Shown here piece by piece: positions 1 through 9,954 of a stretch of DNA of 64,000 bases. A program made the position numbers and the translations under genes. Where the stretch lies: assembly GCF_003594875.1 (NCBI RefSeq), contig NZ_QZEY01000023.1, positions 1 to 64,000 of the forward strand. The letters run 5' to 3'. Numbering within the stretch: position 1 is the stretch's first letter; the number at the start of each line of letters is the position of its first letter. The stretch comes from Bailinhaonella thermotolerans. Lineage in GTDB: Bacteria > Actinomycetota > Actinomycetes > Streptosporangiales > Streptosporangiaceae. The notes below the pieces were generated by a model. It did no database searches, was not told the origin of the DNA, and saw only the letters and a list, made by a program, of their open reading frames with translations.

Positions 1-1
1 C

Positions 2-61
2 GCCATCACCATCGCCAGCCTGATCATGTGGCTCAACCAAGAACCACAAAACACGCCCTAG
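2..61 (+). CDS. C-terminal end of a membrane protein (partial, cut by window start)
   Basis: An open frame enters from the left edge and ends at a TAG at 59-61. Only 19 residues are visible. They form a hydrophobic stretch (AITIASLIMWLN) followed by a short polar tail, consistent with the end of a last membrane helix. The stop overlaps the stop of the convergent Fic-like gene. The family cannot be named from so little sequence. Confidence 0.45.
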   Translation, partial: AITIASLIMWLNQEPQNTP

Positions 62-849
62 CCCCGCAGCAGGGCCTCGCACACCGCCGTCGACTCCCGC
101 GCGCCCAGCACCACGGCCTCCGCGCAGTGCCGCACCCACCCCGCGACCCCGGCCGAGGTGCCCGAGGCGTACCCGCGCAGCGCGTCGGCGTAGGACTCGC
201 TCTGCTCGCGATGCCCCAGCTCGACGGGCACGAGCGCCTTCGGGTCCAGCCCCTGCTCGATCAGCGTGAGCCGCTCCGCCACCCGCGCCACCAGCCCGTC
301 CACCGCACCGAACGGCCGCAGCACCGCCAGCTCGCCGTGCACGATCGCGCCGACCACGACCGCCGGCGCCTCCGCGGATTCCTGCGAGACCGCGAACAGC
401 GCGTCCAGCCGCGCGGACATCTCCACCACGCCGGGCGCGGGCCCGAGGCCGTACGGGTCGGAGTCCGTCGGGCCGACGCGGGGGCGCCCCAGCTCCTCCT
501 GCGGCAGCAGGTCGGCGCCCGCGAGCGCGTGCAGCCGCGCGAGCACCTGCCTCGGCGCGAGCCGCCATGTCTGCCTGAGCCGCCCCAGCTCGGCGGTCGC
601 GCGCAGCGCGCCCTGCACAAGCGGCTCCTGGACGTCCCCTTCGCGGAGTTCGTCCAGCTTCACCTGGGCGCCTTCGAGTACGGCGGACGCCCAGGCGCCG
701 CGCAGCGCCGACTCCGCCGACACCTCAGGCTGCCGCCGCCGCAGGACCTTGTGCCGGTACAGGCGGTCCACCGACTCGCGCGCGGCGTCCACCGCCTCCG
801 GCACTCCGGGCAGGTCGGCGATTCTGGCCAATGGGTCGCTCACGTTCAC
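58..849 (-). CDS. Fic-related protein with degenerate catalytic motif
   Basis: A 263-residue mostly helical protein. Near residue 175 it has IVHGELAVLRPFGAVDGLVA, which lines up with the Fic active-site helix and loop (consensus HPFxxGNGR). Here the catalytic His is Arg and the GNGR part is VDGLVAR. Active Fic enzymes transfer AMP or another nucleotide moiety to proteins, and loss of the motif argues against that activity. Related actinobacterial proteins near acs are often annotated Fic family or oxidoreductase. The start is GTG at 849, or two codons later at 843. It converges on the gene cut by the left edge. The Fic assignment is moderate; the lack of an intact motif is seen directly. Confidence 0.6.
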   Translation of the reverse strand: MNVSDPLARIADLPGVPEAVDAARESVDRLYRHKVLRRRQPEVSAESALRGAWASAVLEGAQVKLDELREGDVQEPLVQGALRATAELGRLRQTWRLAPRQVLARLHALAGADLLPQEELGRPRVGPTDSDPYGLGPAPGVVEMSARLDALFAVSQESAEAPAVVVGAIVHGELAVLRPFGAVDGLVARVAERLTLIEQGLDPKALVPVELGHREQSESYADALRGYASGTSAGVAGWVRHCAEAVVLGARESTAVCEALLRG

Positions 850-1302
850 AGACCTTACGTCGTCCCAGCTCTCACCCGATTCCCCGGGTCACCGCCTCCG
901 GTACGGCCCGCCCCGCCACGCGGCCGCGAAACGCCCGCAGGCCCACGAAACACCCACGAACACCCCAAAAACGCCCACGAGCCGCGAAACGTCCGCCAAG
1001 CCGTACGGCTGCCAAGCCGTACGGCGACCGCCAAGCCGCGACGCGGCACACCCACCACGAACCAGGGCGGCCGCGAAGCCGTACACCGAACCAGTAACCC
1101 GAGAAAAAGGCTCAGTGAGCACTAAATCCCCCAAACGACGACTCGAATGCCTCAACAATCACGAAATTCCCACCTCTCCCACTCGCGCGAAACTCCGCCC
1201 CGGCCCCTGGTAAAGGCCCGCGAGCAGCCCCGATCCGCCGCACGCCCCGATCCGGCGCGGTGTGAGCGGCGGGCCTAGGCTCTTGTGGGCCGGGGCCGGA
1301 CC
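850..1302. other. 453-bp intergenic region, no gene seen
   Basis: This lies between the divergent Fic-like gene and acs. It holds cytosine- and purine-rich low-complexity sequence (many acgcccacga-like runs) and two copies of the palindrome GCCGTACGGC at 1000 and 1016. Frames here give only biased, arginine/proline-rich products, so I call no gene. The acs promoter should lie at its right end, next to the tandem repeats at 1303-1370. Confidence 0.5.
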
Positions 1303-1370
1303 CTGGTGAAGTGGGACACAACCCACTGGTGAAGTGGGACACATCCCACGGATGAAGCGGGACACACCCG
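1303..1370. promoter_or_regulatory. Three tandem 23-bp repeats upstream of acs, Crp-like boxes
   Basis: Three head-to-tail units begin at 1303, 1326 and 1349. Each contains GTGAAGTGGGACAC or a close variant (the third has ATGAAGCGGGACAC). The form GTGA-N6-ACAC resembles the Crp/GlxR consensus GTGA-N6-TCAC. The array ends 27 bp before the acs start codon. Crp control of acs is known in mycobacteria; binding here is inference. Confidence 0.55.
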
Positions 1371-1397
1371 AACGCCCAAGGCAAGAAGGAGTACGTT

Positions 1398-3359
<1,962 letters not shown>

Positions 3360-3378
3360 CCCGCGAATCGCCCGTCAC

Positions 3379-3408
3379 GACGCCCCCGGGACCTCTCCCG
3401 GGGGCGTC
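3379..3408 (+). terminator. Intrinsic terminator after acs
   Basis: A perfect 13-bp GC-rich stem (gacgcccccggga pairing with tcccgggggcgtc) with a 4-nt loop, starting 20 nt after the acs stop codon. It lacks a clear U-tract, as is common in actinomycetes. Confidence 0.75.
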
Positions 3409-3491
3409 GCCGCGTCTGGGCCTCCCCCTCGGCCCGCGGATTGGGCATGATTCTCGCCACGGGCCTCCAGCACGGCGGCCGGGCCGGCGAC

Positions 3492-3575
3492 GGCCGAGCT
3501 CCGGCGGGCGCGTTCCGGTGGCCGAGCTCCGACGGGCGCGTTCCGGTGGCCGAGTTCCGGCGGGCGGTCGAGTCC
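3492..3575. repeat. 28-bp tandem repeat, three imperfect copies
   Basis: Units starting with ggccgag[ct]tccg begin at 3492, 3520 and 3548, exactly 28 bp apart. The third unit diverges in its second half. They lie in the 385-bp spacer between acs and the holin-like gene. The spacing is not a multiple of three and no convincing gene covers them. Confidence 0.7.
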
Positions 3576-3793
3576 CGGTGGCGGGCGCGTTCGGCGGCAC
3601 CCGCCGAGGGGCGCCGGCGGGCGGGGACGCCGGAGACGCGGGGCCCGGGGCGAGGGCGCGGGCGGCGTGGTGTTCCCTGGCGAGGGGCGGGCTCGGGCCG
3701 TACGGAATGATCGGGGTGGGGGCGTGATCGCCGCGCTTGCGTGCACGGGGGGATCGCGTGGGGGGAGGATGGGACGCGAGGAAAGGAGATCCC

Positions 3794-4234
3794 ATGCCGG
3801 AGATCAACGCCGAGACGGCGGAGGAGGAGTCGCTCGGCTCGCTCGTCGCGCAGGCGAGCCAGAACATCTCCACCCTGGTCAGATCGGAGATCGAGCTGGC
3901 CAAGCTCGAACTCAAGGCCGACGCCAAGCGCGTCGGGACGGCCGGGGGGCTGTTCGGGGCGGCCGCGTTCATCGGGCACCTGTGCCTGATCCTGGGCTCG
4001 TTCGCGCTGGCCTACGGGCTGATCGCGCTGGGCGTCTGGGAGTGGGCGGCGTTCCTGATCGTCACGGTGTTCTACCTGCTGATCGCCGGAGTGCTGGTGC
4101 TGATCGGATACCGCCGGCTCAAGGGGCTCACGGGGATGAAGCGCACGACGCGTTCGTTGAAGACCATCGCGGGGCGCGACGGCTCCGCCAAGGCCATCGG
4201 CAGCGGTGACAAACCCAGCGATACGGAGTGGTGA
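3794..4234 (+). CDS. Phage-holin-family (DUF1469-type) membrane protein
   Basis: 146 residues. The N-terminal 55 residues form an amphipathic charged segment, followed by two long membrane helices (about residues 55-80 and 87-110) and a basic tail. This is the layout of actinobacterial holin superfamily III / DUF1469 proteins, whose role is unknown. The ATG at 3794 is preceded by GAAAGGAG. The gene ends three bases before the alpha/beta hydrolase start, so the two are probably co-transcribed, as for Rv3669 and ephE in Mycobacterium. Despite the family name, nothing here suggests lysis. Confidence 0.85.
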   Translation: MPEINAETAEEESLGSLVAQASQNISTLVRSEIELAKLELKADAKRVGTAGGLFGAAAFIGHLCLILGSFALAYGLIALGVWEWAAFLIVTVFYLLIAGVLVLIGYRRLKGLTGMKRTTRSLKTIAGRDGSAKAIGSGDKPSDTEW

Positions 4235-4237
4235 GAG

Positions 4238-5161
4238 GTGCCCGCCCTCGACGAATCCCTCGTCCGCCTCGACGGACCCTGGACCCATCGCGCGGTCCAC
4301 GCCGGCGGCACCCGCTTCCACCTGGTGGAGGCCGGTGAGGGTCCGCTGGTCCTGCTGCTGCACGGGTTCCCGGAGTTCTGGTGGGCGTGGCGCAACCAGC
4401 TCGTCTCGCTGCCCGCGGCGGGATACCGCGCGGTGGCCGTGGACCTGCGCGGCTACGGCGCGAGCGACAAGCCTCCGCGCGGGTACGACCTGGTCACGCT
4501 GGCCGGCGACGTGAGCGCGCTGGTCCGGGCGCTGGGCGAGGCCGGCGCGTTCGTCGTCGGGCACGACTGGGGCGGGATGCTCGCCTGGACGACCGGGGCG
4601 TACCACCCCAAGGTCGTGCAGCGCCTGGTCGCGGTCTCGGCCCCGCACCCGCTGCGGCTGCGCCACGCCATGGTCACCGACCCCTTCGGCCAGCTCAGAG
4701 CCGGTTCCCATGCCTTCGGCTTCCAGCTCCCCCTCATCCCCGAGCGGCGTCTCCTGGCCAACAACGCCGCGATGGTCGGGCGCATGCTGCGCGAGTGGTC
4801 GGGCCCGGGCTGGCCGGACGAGGAGACCGTGCGGAGGTACCGCCAGGTCATCCAGATCCCGAACGTCGCCCACTGCGCGATGGAGTACCACCGCTGGTTC
4901 GCCCGCTCCACCCTGCGCCCGGACGGCCTGCGCTTCGCCCGCCGCATGCGCACGGCCATCCAGGTCCCCACGCTCCAGCTCCACGGCGCGCTGGACACCC
5001 TCATCCTGCCCCGCAGCGCGCAGGGCTCAAGCCGCTACGTCGCCGCCCCCTACCGGTGGCGCCTCATCGAGGGCGCGGGCCACTTCCCCCACGAGGAGCG
5101 CCCCGACGCCTTCGACGCCGAACTGACCGCCTGGCTGGCCGACCCCGAACCCGACCGCTGA
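4238..5161 (+). CDS. ephE: Alpha/beta hydrolase, epoxide hydrolase type (EphE-like)
   Basis: 307 residues. The oxyanion motif LLLHGFPEFWW is near residue 40, DLRGYGASDKP near 75, and the nucleophile elbow VGHDWGG near 107 carries Asp, as in epoxide hydrolases and dehalogenases, rather than Ser. The late acid is near LDTLIL and the catalytic His is in GAGHFPHEERP. Such enzymes open epoxides to diols; the substrate is unknown. The start is GTG at 4238, directly after the upstream stop. Position and type match Rv3670 (ephE) of Mycobacterium, which supports the name. Confidence 0.85.
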   Translation: MPALDESLVRLDGPWTHRAVHAGGTRFHLVEAGEGPLVLLLHGFPEFWWAWRNQLVSLPAAGYRAVAVDLRGYGASDKPPRGYDLVTLAGDVSALVRALGEAGAFVVGHDWGGMLAWTTGAYHPKVVQRLVAVSAPHPLRLRHAMVTDPFGQLRAGSHAFGFQLPLIPERRLLANNAAMVGRMLREWSGPGWPDEETVRRYRQVIQIPNVAHCAMEYHRWFARSTLRPDGLRFARRMRTAIQVPTLQLHGALDTLILPRSAQGSSRYVAAPYRWRLIEGAGHFPHEERPDAFDAELTAWLADPEPDR

Positions 5162-5259
5162 CCACCCCCGCCCCGGCACCGCGTGCGCCCCTGTCACGCG
5201 TCGCCCCCGGGCCCAGCCCCGGCCCCGGTCCCGGTCCCGGCGCGAGCCTGCCTCACGTG

Positions 5260-5391
5260 TCATTTCGGTACGGTGTGAGCCCGCCGCCCACGTCGTCCCC
5301 GATACGGCGTGAGCCTGTGTCACGGTCGTTCCCGATACGGAGTGGCCCGCCTCACTTGTCATTCCCGATACGGCGTGAGCCCGCCGCCCAC
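5260..5391. repeat. 33-bp tandem repeat, four copies
   Basis: Units start at 5260, 5293, 5326 and 5359, exactly 33 bp apart. Each opens with tc[ag]t[tc]ccc-gatacgg-gtg and has a more variable second half. They fill the convergent space between ephE and the thioredoxin gene. The rest of 5162-5599 holds no gene that I can support. Confidence 0.85.
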
Positions 5392-5599
5392 GGCGTACAC
5401 GGCCCGGGTCGGCCTCACCGCGCCCCCGAGCCGCGCCGAAGCCCTCTCACGCGGTGAGCCCAGCCCCACTCGATCCCCGCTTGTCGTGATCATGCGATTC
5501 CGCCCACCCCCGGCGCCACCACAAGCCTCGGCACCGGCCGCCTCGGGGCGGATTCATGATCATGACGGGGGTAGGGACGCGGGCGGGAGGGCGGGCCGG

Positions 5600-5932
5600 T
5601 CAGGTCAGGTGCTTGGCGAGGGCGCGCTCCAGTTCGGGCTTGGGCGCGGCGCCGACCCAGGAGTCCACGGGACTGCCGCCTTCGTACACGACGAACGCAG
5701 GGATCGACGACACCCCGTGCCGGGCGGCGAGCGCCGGCTCCTCGTCCACGTTCACCTTGACCACGTCCAGCTTCCCGGCGTTCTCGGCCGCGATCTCCTC
5801 GACGATCGGCGTCACCCGGCGGCACGGCCCGCACCAGACGGCCCAGAACTGGACCAGGACGGGCCGCTCGGACGCGAGGACGCGGGCGGGGAAGGTCTTC
5901 TCGGTGATGCTGTCCACAGGCTTCGCGCTCAT
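5600..5932 (-). CDS. trxA: Thioredoxin
   Basis: 110 residues, a normal thioredoxin length. The active site is WCGPC at about residue 32 in the context QFWAVWCGPCRR. The cis-Pro loop is SSIPAF and the Gly-rich end is VGAAPKPELERAL. It reduces protein disulfides in the cytoplasm; there is no signal peptide. The ATG at 5930-5932 is chosen because the family begins right there. Upstream sequence in the same frame is arginine-rich noise. Mycobacterium has a thioredoxin-like gene (Rv3673c) nearby, but this one is a plain cytoplasmic type. Confidence 0.93.
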   Translation of the reverse strand: MSAKPVDSITEKTFPARVLASERPVLVQFWAVWCGPCRRVTPIVEEIAAENAGKLDVVKVNVDEEPALAARHGVSSIPAFVVYEGGSPVDSWVGAAPKPELERALAKHLT

Positions 5933-6333
5933 ACGCACTCCTAGCTCTCGGCGGGCCCGGGCCCGCCCCCCCGTACGGCAGGGCGGGCGCGGGCCCGGGT
6001 ACTGTGCCGGGAGGCGTCGCCGGCGTCCTTCGAAACGGCGACTTCGAGGTACGGCCTCACGCCGGCGATCACCTCCGCGCACAGCGTGCGTCCGGAGCCG
6101 GGCCCCGACAACTTTTGTTGCCGTTCCCGGGACGCCCGCCAGTGCGGGGGAGCACCGTGAGCCGGTGCGCGCGGCCCGGCCGGGCTCCACGCACGGCGCA
6201 CCGGCGAGGCGGATGTCGCGGAGGAAGGCCGGAGCGGACATCCCGGCGCGAGCGGCGCGAACGTCGCGGCGAGGACCGGCCGGACGCCCGGGCGAGAGCG
6301 GGACGAACTCGGGGCAGCGGCTGCGCGGGACCC
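5933..6333. other. 401-bp intergenic region
   Basis: I see no gene that I trust. A minus-strand frame at 5941-6201 contains a protein-like patch (CAEVIAGVRPYLEVAVSKDAG) flanked by low-complexity sequence. It could be a decayed gene but has no start, ribosome site or recognised family. Confidence 0.4.
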
Positions 6334-6537
6334 CTAGCGGTCGGCGTCGGAGCGGTCGCGTCGCGCGGCCTTGTAAAGGCCGTAGAGAGTCTCCAGACCG
6401 CCGACGACCATCAGGACCACGCCGACCTTCGCCGGGGCGATGCCGAGGATCTGGGTCTCGGGTGCGAACAGCCACAACGCCGTCCCGGCCGCGAGGGTGG
6501 CCAGACCGGCGAGGAGCGTCTTGACGTGCGGCGCCAT
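6334..6537 (-). CDS. Small two-helix membrane protein (DUF5708-like)
   Basis: 67 residues with two hydrophobic helices (about 7-25 and 33-52) joined by a short loop, and a basic C-terminal tail (KAARRDRSDADR). The layout and the VGVVLMVVGGLETLYGLY segment resemble small actinobacterial DUF5708 proteins of unknown function. The ATG is at 6535-6537. It stands alone between the thioredoxin gene and a divergent DUF309 gene. Confidence 0.65.
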   Translation of the reverse strand: MAPHVKTLLAGLATLAAGTALWLFAPETQILGIAPAKVGVVLMVVGGLETLYGLYKAARRDRSDADR

Positions 6538-6865
6538 GGACTTCCTTAAACCGTGGGAGCGGAATCTTCGCGTGCCTGCGACGATAGCCAGGCGGCCCGC
6601 CCCCGCACTTCCTGCGCGCTGACGAGATCGCCGTACATCATTGGGCCTACCCCCTCCATCACGAGGCCGACCCCGCCCCCATCCTCAAGACCGAAGCCGA
6701 AGCCGAAGCCCATCGCGATCGTCTCGTACGGCTGGCGCCGGGCTCGGCGAGAGGACCGTTCCCGGCGTGGACCCCTTCGGGCACACTCACCTCGGGATGA
6801 AGCGGCCGCCGGTGTCATCCACAGCCTGTGGACGGACGCCACACCCCCGCCCCGGAGCGGGCAGT

Positions 6866-6919
6866 ATGGCCTGACGAGAAAGCATGGCCTGACGAGAAAG
6901 CATGGCGTGACGAGACGCC
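6866..6919. repeat. 18-bp tandem repeat, three copies
   Basis: Two identical 18-bp units (atggcctgacgagaaagc) at 6866 and 6884 and a third diverged copy at 6902. The array lies immediately upstream of the DUF309 gene's ribosome site, so it falls in the 5' leader or promoter. Confidence 0.85.
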
Positions 6920-6933
6920 GCGGAGGGGGACGC

Positions 6934-7605
6934 ATGCACGACGAACCAGGCACGGCATCCACCGAAACCCCGCGAACCAGCACGGAAACGGCATCCGGCC
7001 CGGCCCACGACCACGGCCAGACCCGCGACCCCGGCCAGAACCGCGACCCCGGCCAGAACCACGGCCCCGGCCCCGCCCGCGGCCAAGCCCATGACCGCGA
7101 CCGCGGCCCCGACCAAGCGCGCGACCGCGACGAGGCCGGGCGGGCCAGGAACGCGCGCCCCCGGGACGAGTACGGCCGCCCCCTGCCCAAGGGCGCGCCC
7201 GGCGGCGTCCCCCGGGTCCCCGACGACTACGCACCCTCCGCCGAGGAGGCCGTGCGCGAGGCCGGGAGGCTGCTGGCCGAGGGCCGCCCCTTCCACGCCC
7301 ACGAGGTCTTCGAGGCCCGCTGGAAGACCGCCCCCGAGGACGAACGCGAGCTGTGGCAGGGCCTCGCCCAGGTGGCCGTGGGCCTCACCCACATCCAGCG
7401 CGGCAACGCCAGGGGGGCGATCGCCCTCCTCCGCAGGGGCGCGGCCCGGATCGAGTCCCACCCCGGCGCGCCCGCCGCCGTCCGGTCCCGGTTGGACCCC
7501 CGCGCGGCCGCCGCCCACGCCCTCACCCTCGCCGACCGGGTGAAGGCCGCCGGGCTGCCGTCCGTCACCCCCGCCGACCTCCGCCTCCCGCTGACCCCGT
7601 CCTGA
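6934..7605 (+). CDS. DUF309 family protein with low-complexity N-terminal extension
   Basis: 223 residues. The C-terminal 140 residues carry the DUF309 signature FHAHEVFEARWK, with histidines and an acid that may bind metal, followed by QGLAQVAVGLTHIQRGN. The function is unknown. The first 70 residues are a hydrophilic repeat-like tract (runs of RDPGQN and HDRD), absent from typical family members of 130-170 residues. The ATG at 6934 is chosen because CGGAGGGGG lies just upstream. It converges on the protease gene, 24 bp away. Confidence 0.8.
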   Translation: MHDEPGTASTETPRTSTETASGPAHDHGQTRDPGQNRDPGQNHGPGPARGQAHDRDRGPDQARDRDEAGRARNARPRDEYGRPLPKGAPGGVPRVPDDYAPSAEEAVREAGRLLAEGRPFHAHEVFEARWKTAPEDERELWQGLAQVAVGLTHIQRGNARGAIALLRRGAARIESHPGAPAAVRSRLDPRAAAAHALTLADRVKAAGLPSVTPADLRLPLTPS

Positions 7606-7629
7606 GCCGGGGGCGGGCGGCGGGGACGA

Positions 7630-8880
7630 TCACTGGTCGCAGGCCTGGGTGTAGACGGCGCGGGTGGTGCGGACGCCCGCCTCGGCCTCGGGGCGGACCT
7701 CGGCGGCCGTGAGGACGTAGCCGGTGTCCTTGCGGTCGGTGGCGGCGGCGAAGACGACGCCGAACACCCGGCCGTCCCTGGCCAGGAGGGGGCCGCCGGA
7801 GTTGCCCGGCTCGACCTTGCCGCGGATCGCGTAGATCTCGCGCTCGACGCGGGTCTCGTGGTAGATGTCCGGCCCGCTGGCGATCTGGCGTTCCCGGATG
7901 CGGGCCGCCGCCATCGTGTAGCCGCGGCCGCGCGGGAACCCGGCCACGATCGCGTCGTCCCGGCTCTCCGCCTCGCCGTCGAACTCCAGCACCGGCGCCT
8001 CCAGCCCGGGGACGTACAGCACGGCGATGTCCCGGCGCGGGTTGTACACGATCACCTTGGCGCGCAGCGTCCGCCCGCTCGCCGTGGTGACGTGGAGTTC
8101 CTCCCTGACGCCGGCGACGACGTGGGCGTTCGTCATGATCCGCTCGCGGGCGTAGACGAAGCCGGTGCCCTCGATGCGCTTGGCGCACTCCGGCGCGGTC
8201 CCCTGCACCTTGACGATCCCCTGCCGCGCCCGCTGCAGCGCCGGGCTCTTCGCCACGCTCTCGTCCGGCTTGGGGACCTCCAGCACCGACCCGCCGCCGA
8301 GCCCGTCGAAGACCTGGGGGAAGTCCGAGCTGTCCACGAACCGCTTGAAGCCGGCGAACCACCCGTCCACGGCGGCCGGCATGACCTGGTCCACCGTACG
8401 CAGGACCTGGGAGTCCTTGATCTGCTGCTGCACGATCGGGAACGGCGCGAGCACCGCCAGCCCGCCGATGATCCACGCGATCAGCAGCACGGACAGCACC
8501 GAGGCGATGGTCCCGCCGATGGCGTCCACGACCCGCGCCGGATTCCAGGTCACGTGGCTGCGGACGACGGCCCCCACCGTGGAGGACCCGAACTGCCCGA
8601 TGGTCGCCGCCAGGAACACGATCACGATCGCGACCAGCGCCTGCTGCGGCGCCCCGTCCACCACCGCCTGGGCGATGGGCGGCGCGACGAGCACCCCGAG
8701 CAGCCCGCCCCCGACGAACCCGATGAAGCTGAGCGCCCCGACGATGAAGCCCTGCCGGTACCCGGACACGCCGAAGGCGACCACCAGGACGAGCAGTATC
8801 AGGTCAAGGAGATCACCGCGCACCCCTTCACCGTATCCGCCCACCGCCCGAAGAGCCGCCCCCTTCTCTCCCGACGGCAC
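7630..8880 (-). CDS. marP: Membrane-anchored trypsin-like serine protease (MarP-like)
   Basis: 416 residues. The N-terminal 150 residues contain four CvpA-like membrane helices. A periplasmic trypsin-like domain follows: TNAHVVAG (His), RRDIAVLYV (Asp) and GKVEPGNSGGPL (Ser). MarP (Rv3671c) protects Mycobacterium against acid and oxidative stress by cleaving cell-wall enzymes. Family start and genome position agree with that protein. The first in-frame GTG is at 8880, but GTG codons at 8844 or 8823 (VRGDLLDLILL) fit the family start better, so the true N-terminus is uncertain. Confidence 0.9.
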   Translation of the reverse strand: MPSGEKGAALRAVGGYGEGVRGDLLDLILLVLVVAFGVSGYRQGFIVGALSFIGFVGGGLLGVLVAPPIAQAVVDGAPQQALVAIVIVFLAATIGQFGSSTVGAVVRSHVTWNPARVVDAIGGTIASVLSVLLIAWIIGGLAVLAPFPIVQQQIKDSQVLRTVDQVMPAAVDGWFAGFKRFVDSSDFPQVFDGLGGGSVLEVPKPDESVAKSPALQRARQGIVKVQGTAPECAKRIEGTGFVYARERIMTNAHVVAGVREELHVTTASGRTLRAKVIVYNPRRDIAVLYVPGLEAPVLEFDGEAESRDDAIVAGFPRGRGYTMAAARIRERQIASGPDIYHETRVEREIYAIRGKVEPGNSGGPLLARDGRVFGVVFAAATDRKDTGYVLTAAEVRPEAEAGVRTTRAVYTQACDQ

Positions 8881-9012
8881 GCCGATCTTCCACCTCGCCC
8901 GGGCACCGATCCGGTACGGCCGGAGCGGCGTGCGGCGGGACGGGCCTTTCCCGGCGCGGACCCCTCACGGGCACACTCACCTCGGGCCGGAACGGCCCCG
9001 GCGGCCGGGCGG

Positions 9013-9672
9013 TCAGTCCCGCGCGGCCAGGCTGATGACCTGGGCCGGGAGCCCTTCCACGCGGTTCCGGTCCCAGGGCTTCTCCCAGCCGCCCAGGGAC
9101 AGGAGCCGGTCCACGACGCCTGCGGTGAACCCCCAGACCAGCAGCCCGCGCACGTGGAAGGCCGGGCTCTTGTACCCGTCGGGAGAACGGATCATGACGC
9201 GGTTCGCGGGGTCGGCGAGTTCCGCCACGGGCACGCGTTCCACCGACGCCACCTCGCGCGGGTCGGCCGCGTGGACCGCCGAGGGGTCCCGCCACCAGGC
9301 CAGCACCGGGGTCACCCGGTTGTCGCTGTGCCGGAGGTACAGCTCGGGCATGACCGCGGCGATCTCGACGCCCGCGGGCTCCAGCCCGGTCTCCTCCTCG
9401 GCCTCGCGGAGCGCCGCCGCGATCGGGCCGTCGTCGTCCTCGTCCAGGCCGCCCCCGGGGAAGGCGGGCTGGCCGGCGTGCTTGCGCATCGCGTCGCTGC
9501 GCTGGATGAGGAGGAGGTCGGGTCCGAGGGGGCCCTCGCCGAACAGCACGAGGATCGCCGCCCGTCGCCCGCCGGTGGCCGGCGGACGGAGGTACGGGTC
9601 GACCTCCATGTTCCGCGCCTTCTCGGCGAGCGTGGTCAGCCATTCCGGCATCTGCGGCGCCTCCGGCGTCAT
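9013..9672 (-). CDS. Nudix hydrolase, CoA pyrophosphatase type
   Basis: 219 residues with a full Nudix box from about residue 73 (GGGLDEDDDGPIAAALREAEEETGLE-type spacing, with the REAEEETG core). A preceding LLLIQRSDAMRKHAGQPAFPGG motif is typical of the CoA/acyl-CoA pyrophosphatase branch (NudL). It probably cleaves CoA or a related nucleotide in the cytoplasm. The ATG at 9672 follows a GGGGGAG ribosome site. Upstream in-frame sequence is low complexity. A Nudix gene sits at the same place in Mycobacterium (Rv3672c). Confidence 0.88.
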   Translation of the reverse strand: MTPEAPQMPEWLTTLAEKARNMEVDPYLRPPATGGRRAAILVLFGEGPLGPDLLLIQRSDAMRKHAGQPAFPGGGLDEDDDGPIAAALREAEEETGLEPAGVEIAAVMPELYLRHSDNRVTPVLAWWRDPSAVHAADPREVASVERVPVAELADPANRVMIRSPDGYKSPAFHVRGLLVWGFTAGVVDRLLSLGGWEKPWDRNRVEGLPAQVISLAARD

Positions 9673-9954
9673 CGGCTCCCCCGTCCTGGGCTCCCGGTCC
9701 CCGTCTTCGAATCCAGCGTCACCCGCCGCGCCCGCATTCCCGCGCGCGCCCGCCGCGTTCATCCCGTCCACGCCGTGTCCACCCGTCCACGCCACGCTCA
9801 TCCGAATCCGTCCAGGCCCACGCTCGCCCATCCGCACCCGCCACGTCGCCCGTCCGCACCCGCCACGCTCGCCGTTCACACCCGCCACGCTCGTCCGCGC
9901 ACGCCCGCCGCTTGCCCGCTAAGGTCCCGCGAGGACGCGCGGGCGGGCCGCCGT
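9673..9954. other. 282-bp spacer with imperfect 23-24-bp repeats
   Basis: The motif cgcacccgccacg recurs about every 23-24 bp near 9833, 9856 and 9880, within a pyrimidine-rich stretch between the Nudix gene and nth. No gene or clear terminator is recognised. Confidence 0.45.

Noticed and set aside
5260-5391. Possible CRISPR array from regular 33-bp repeats
   Set aside because: The units abut without distinct spacers, only four copies are present, and no cas genes are in the window.
5941-6201. 86-codon minus-strand frame upstream of the thioredoxin gene
   Set aside because: One patch looks protein-like but both ends are low complexity, and no start signal or family is found.
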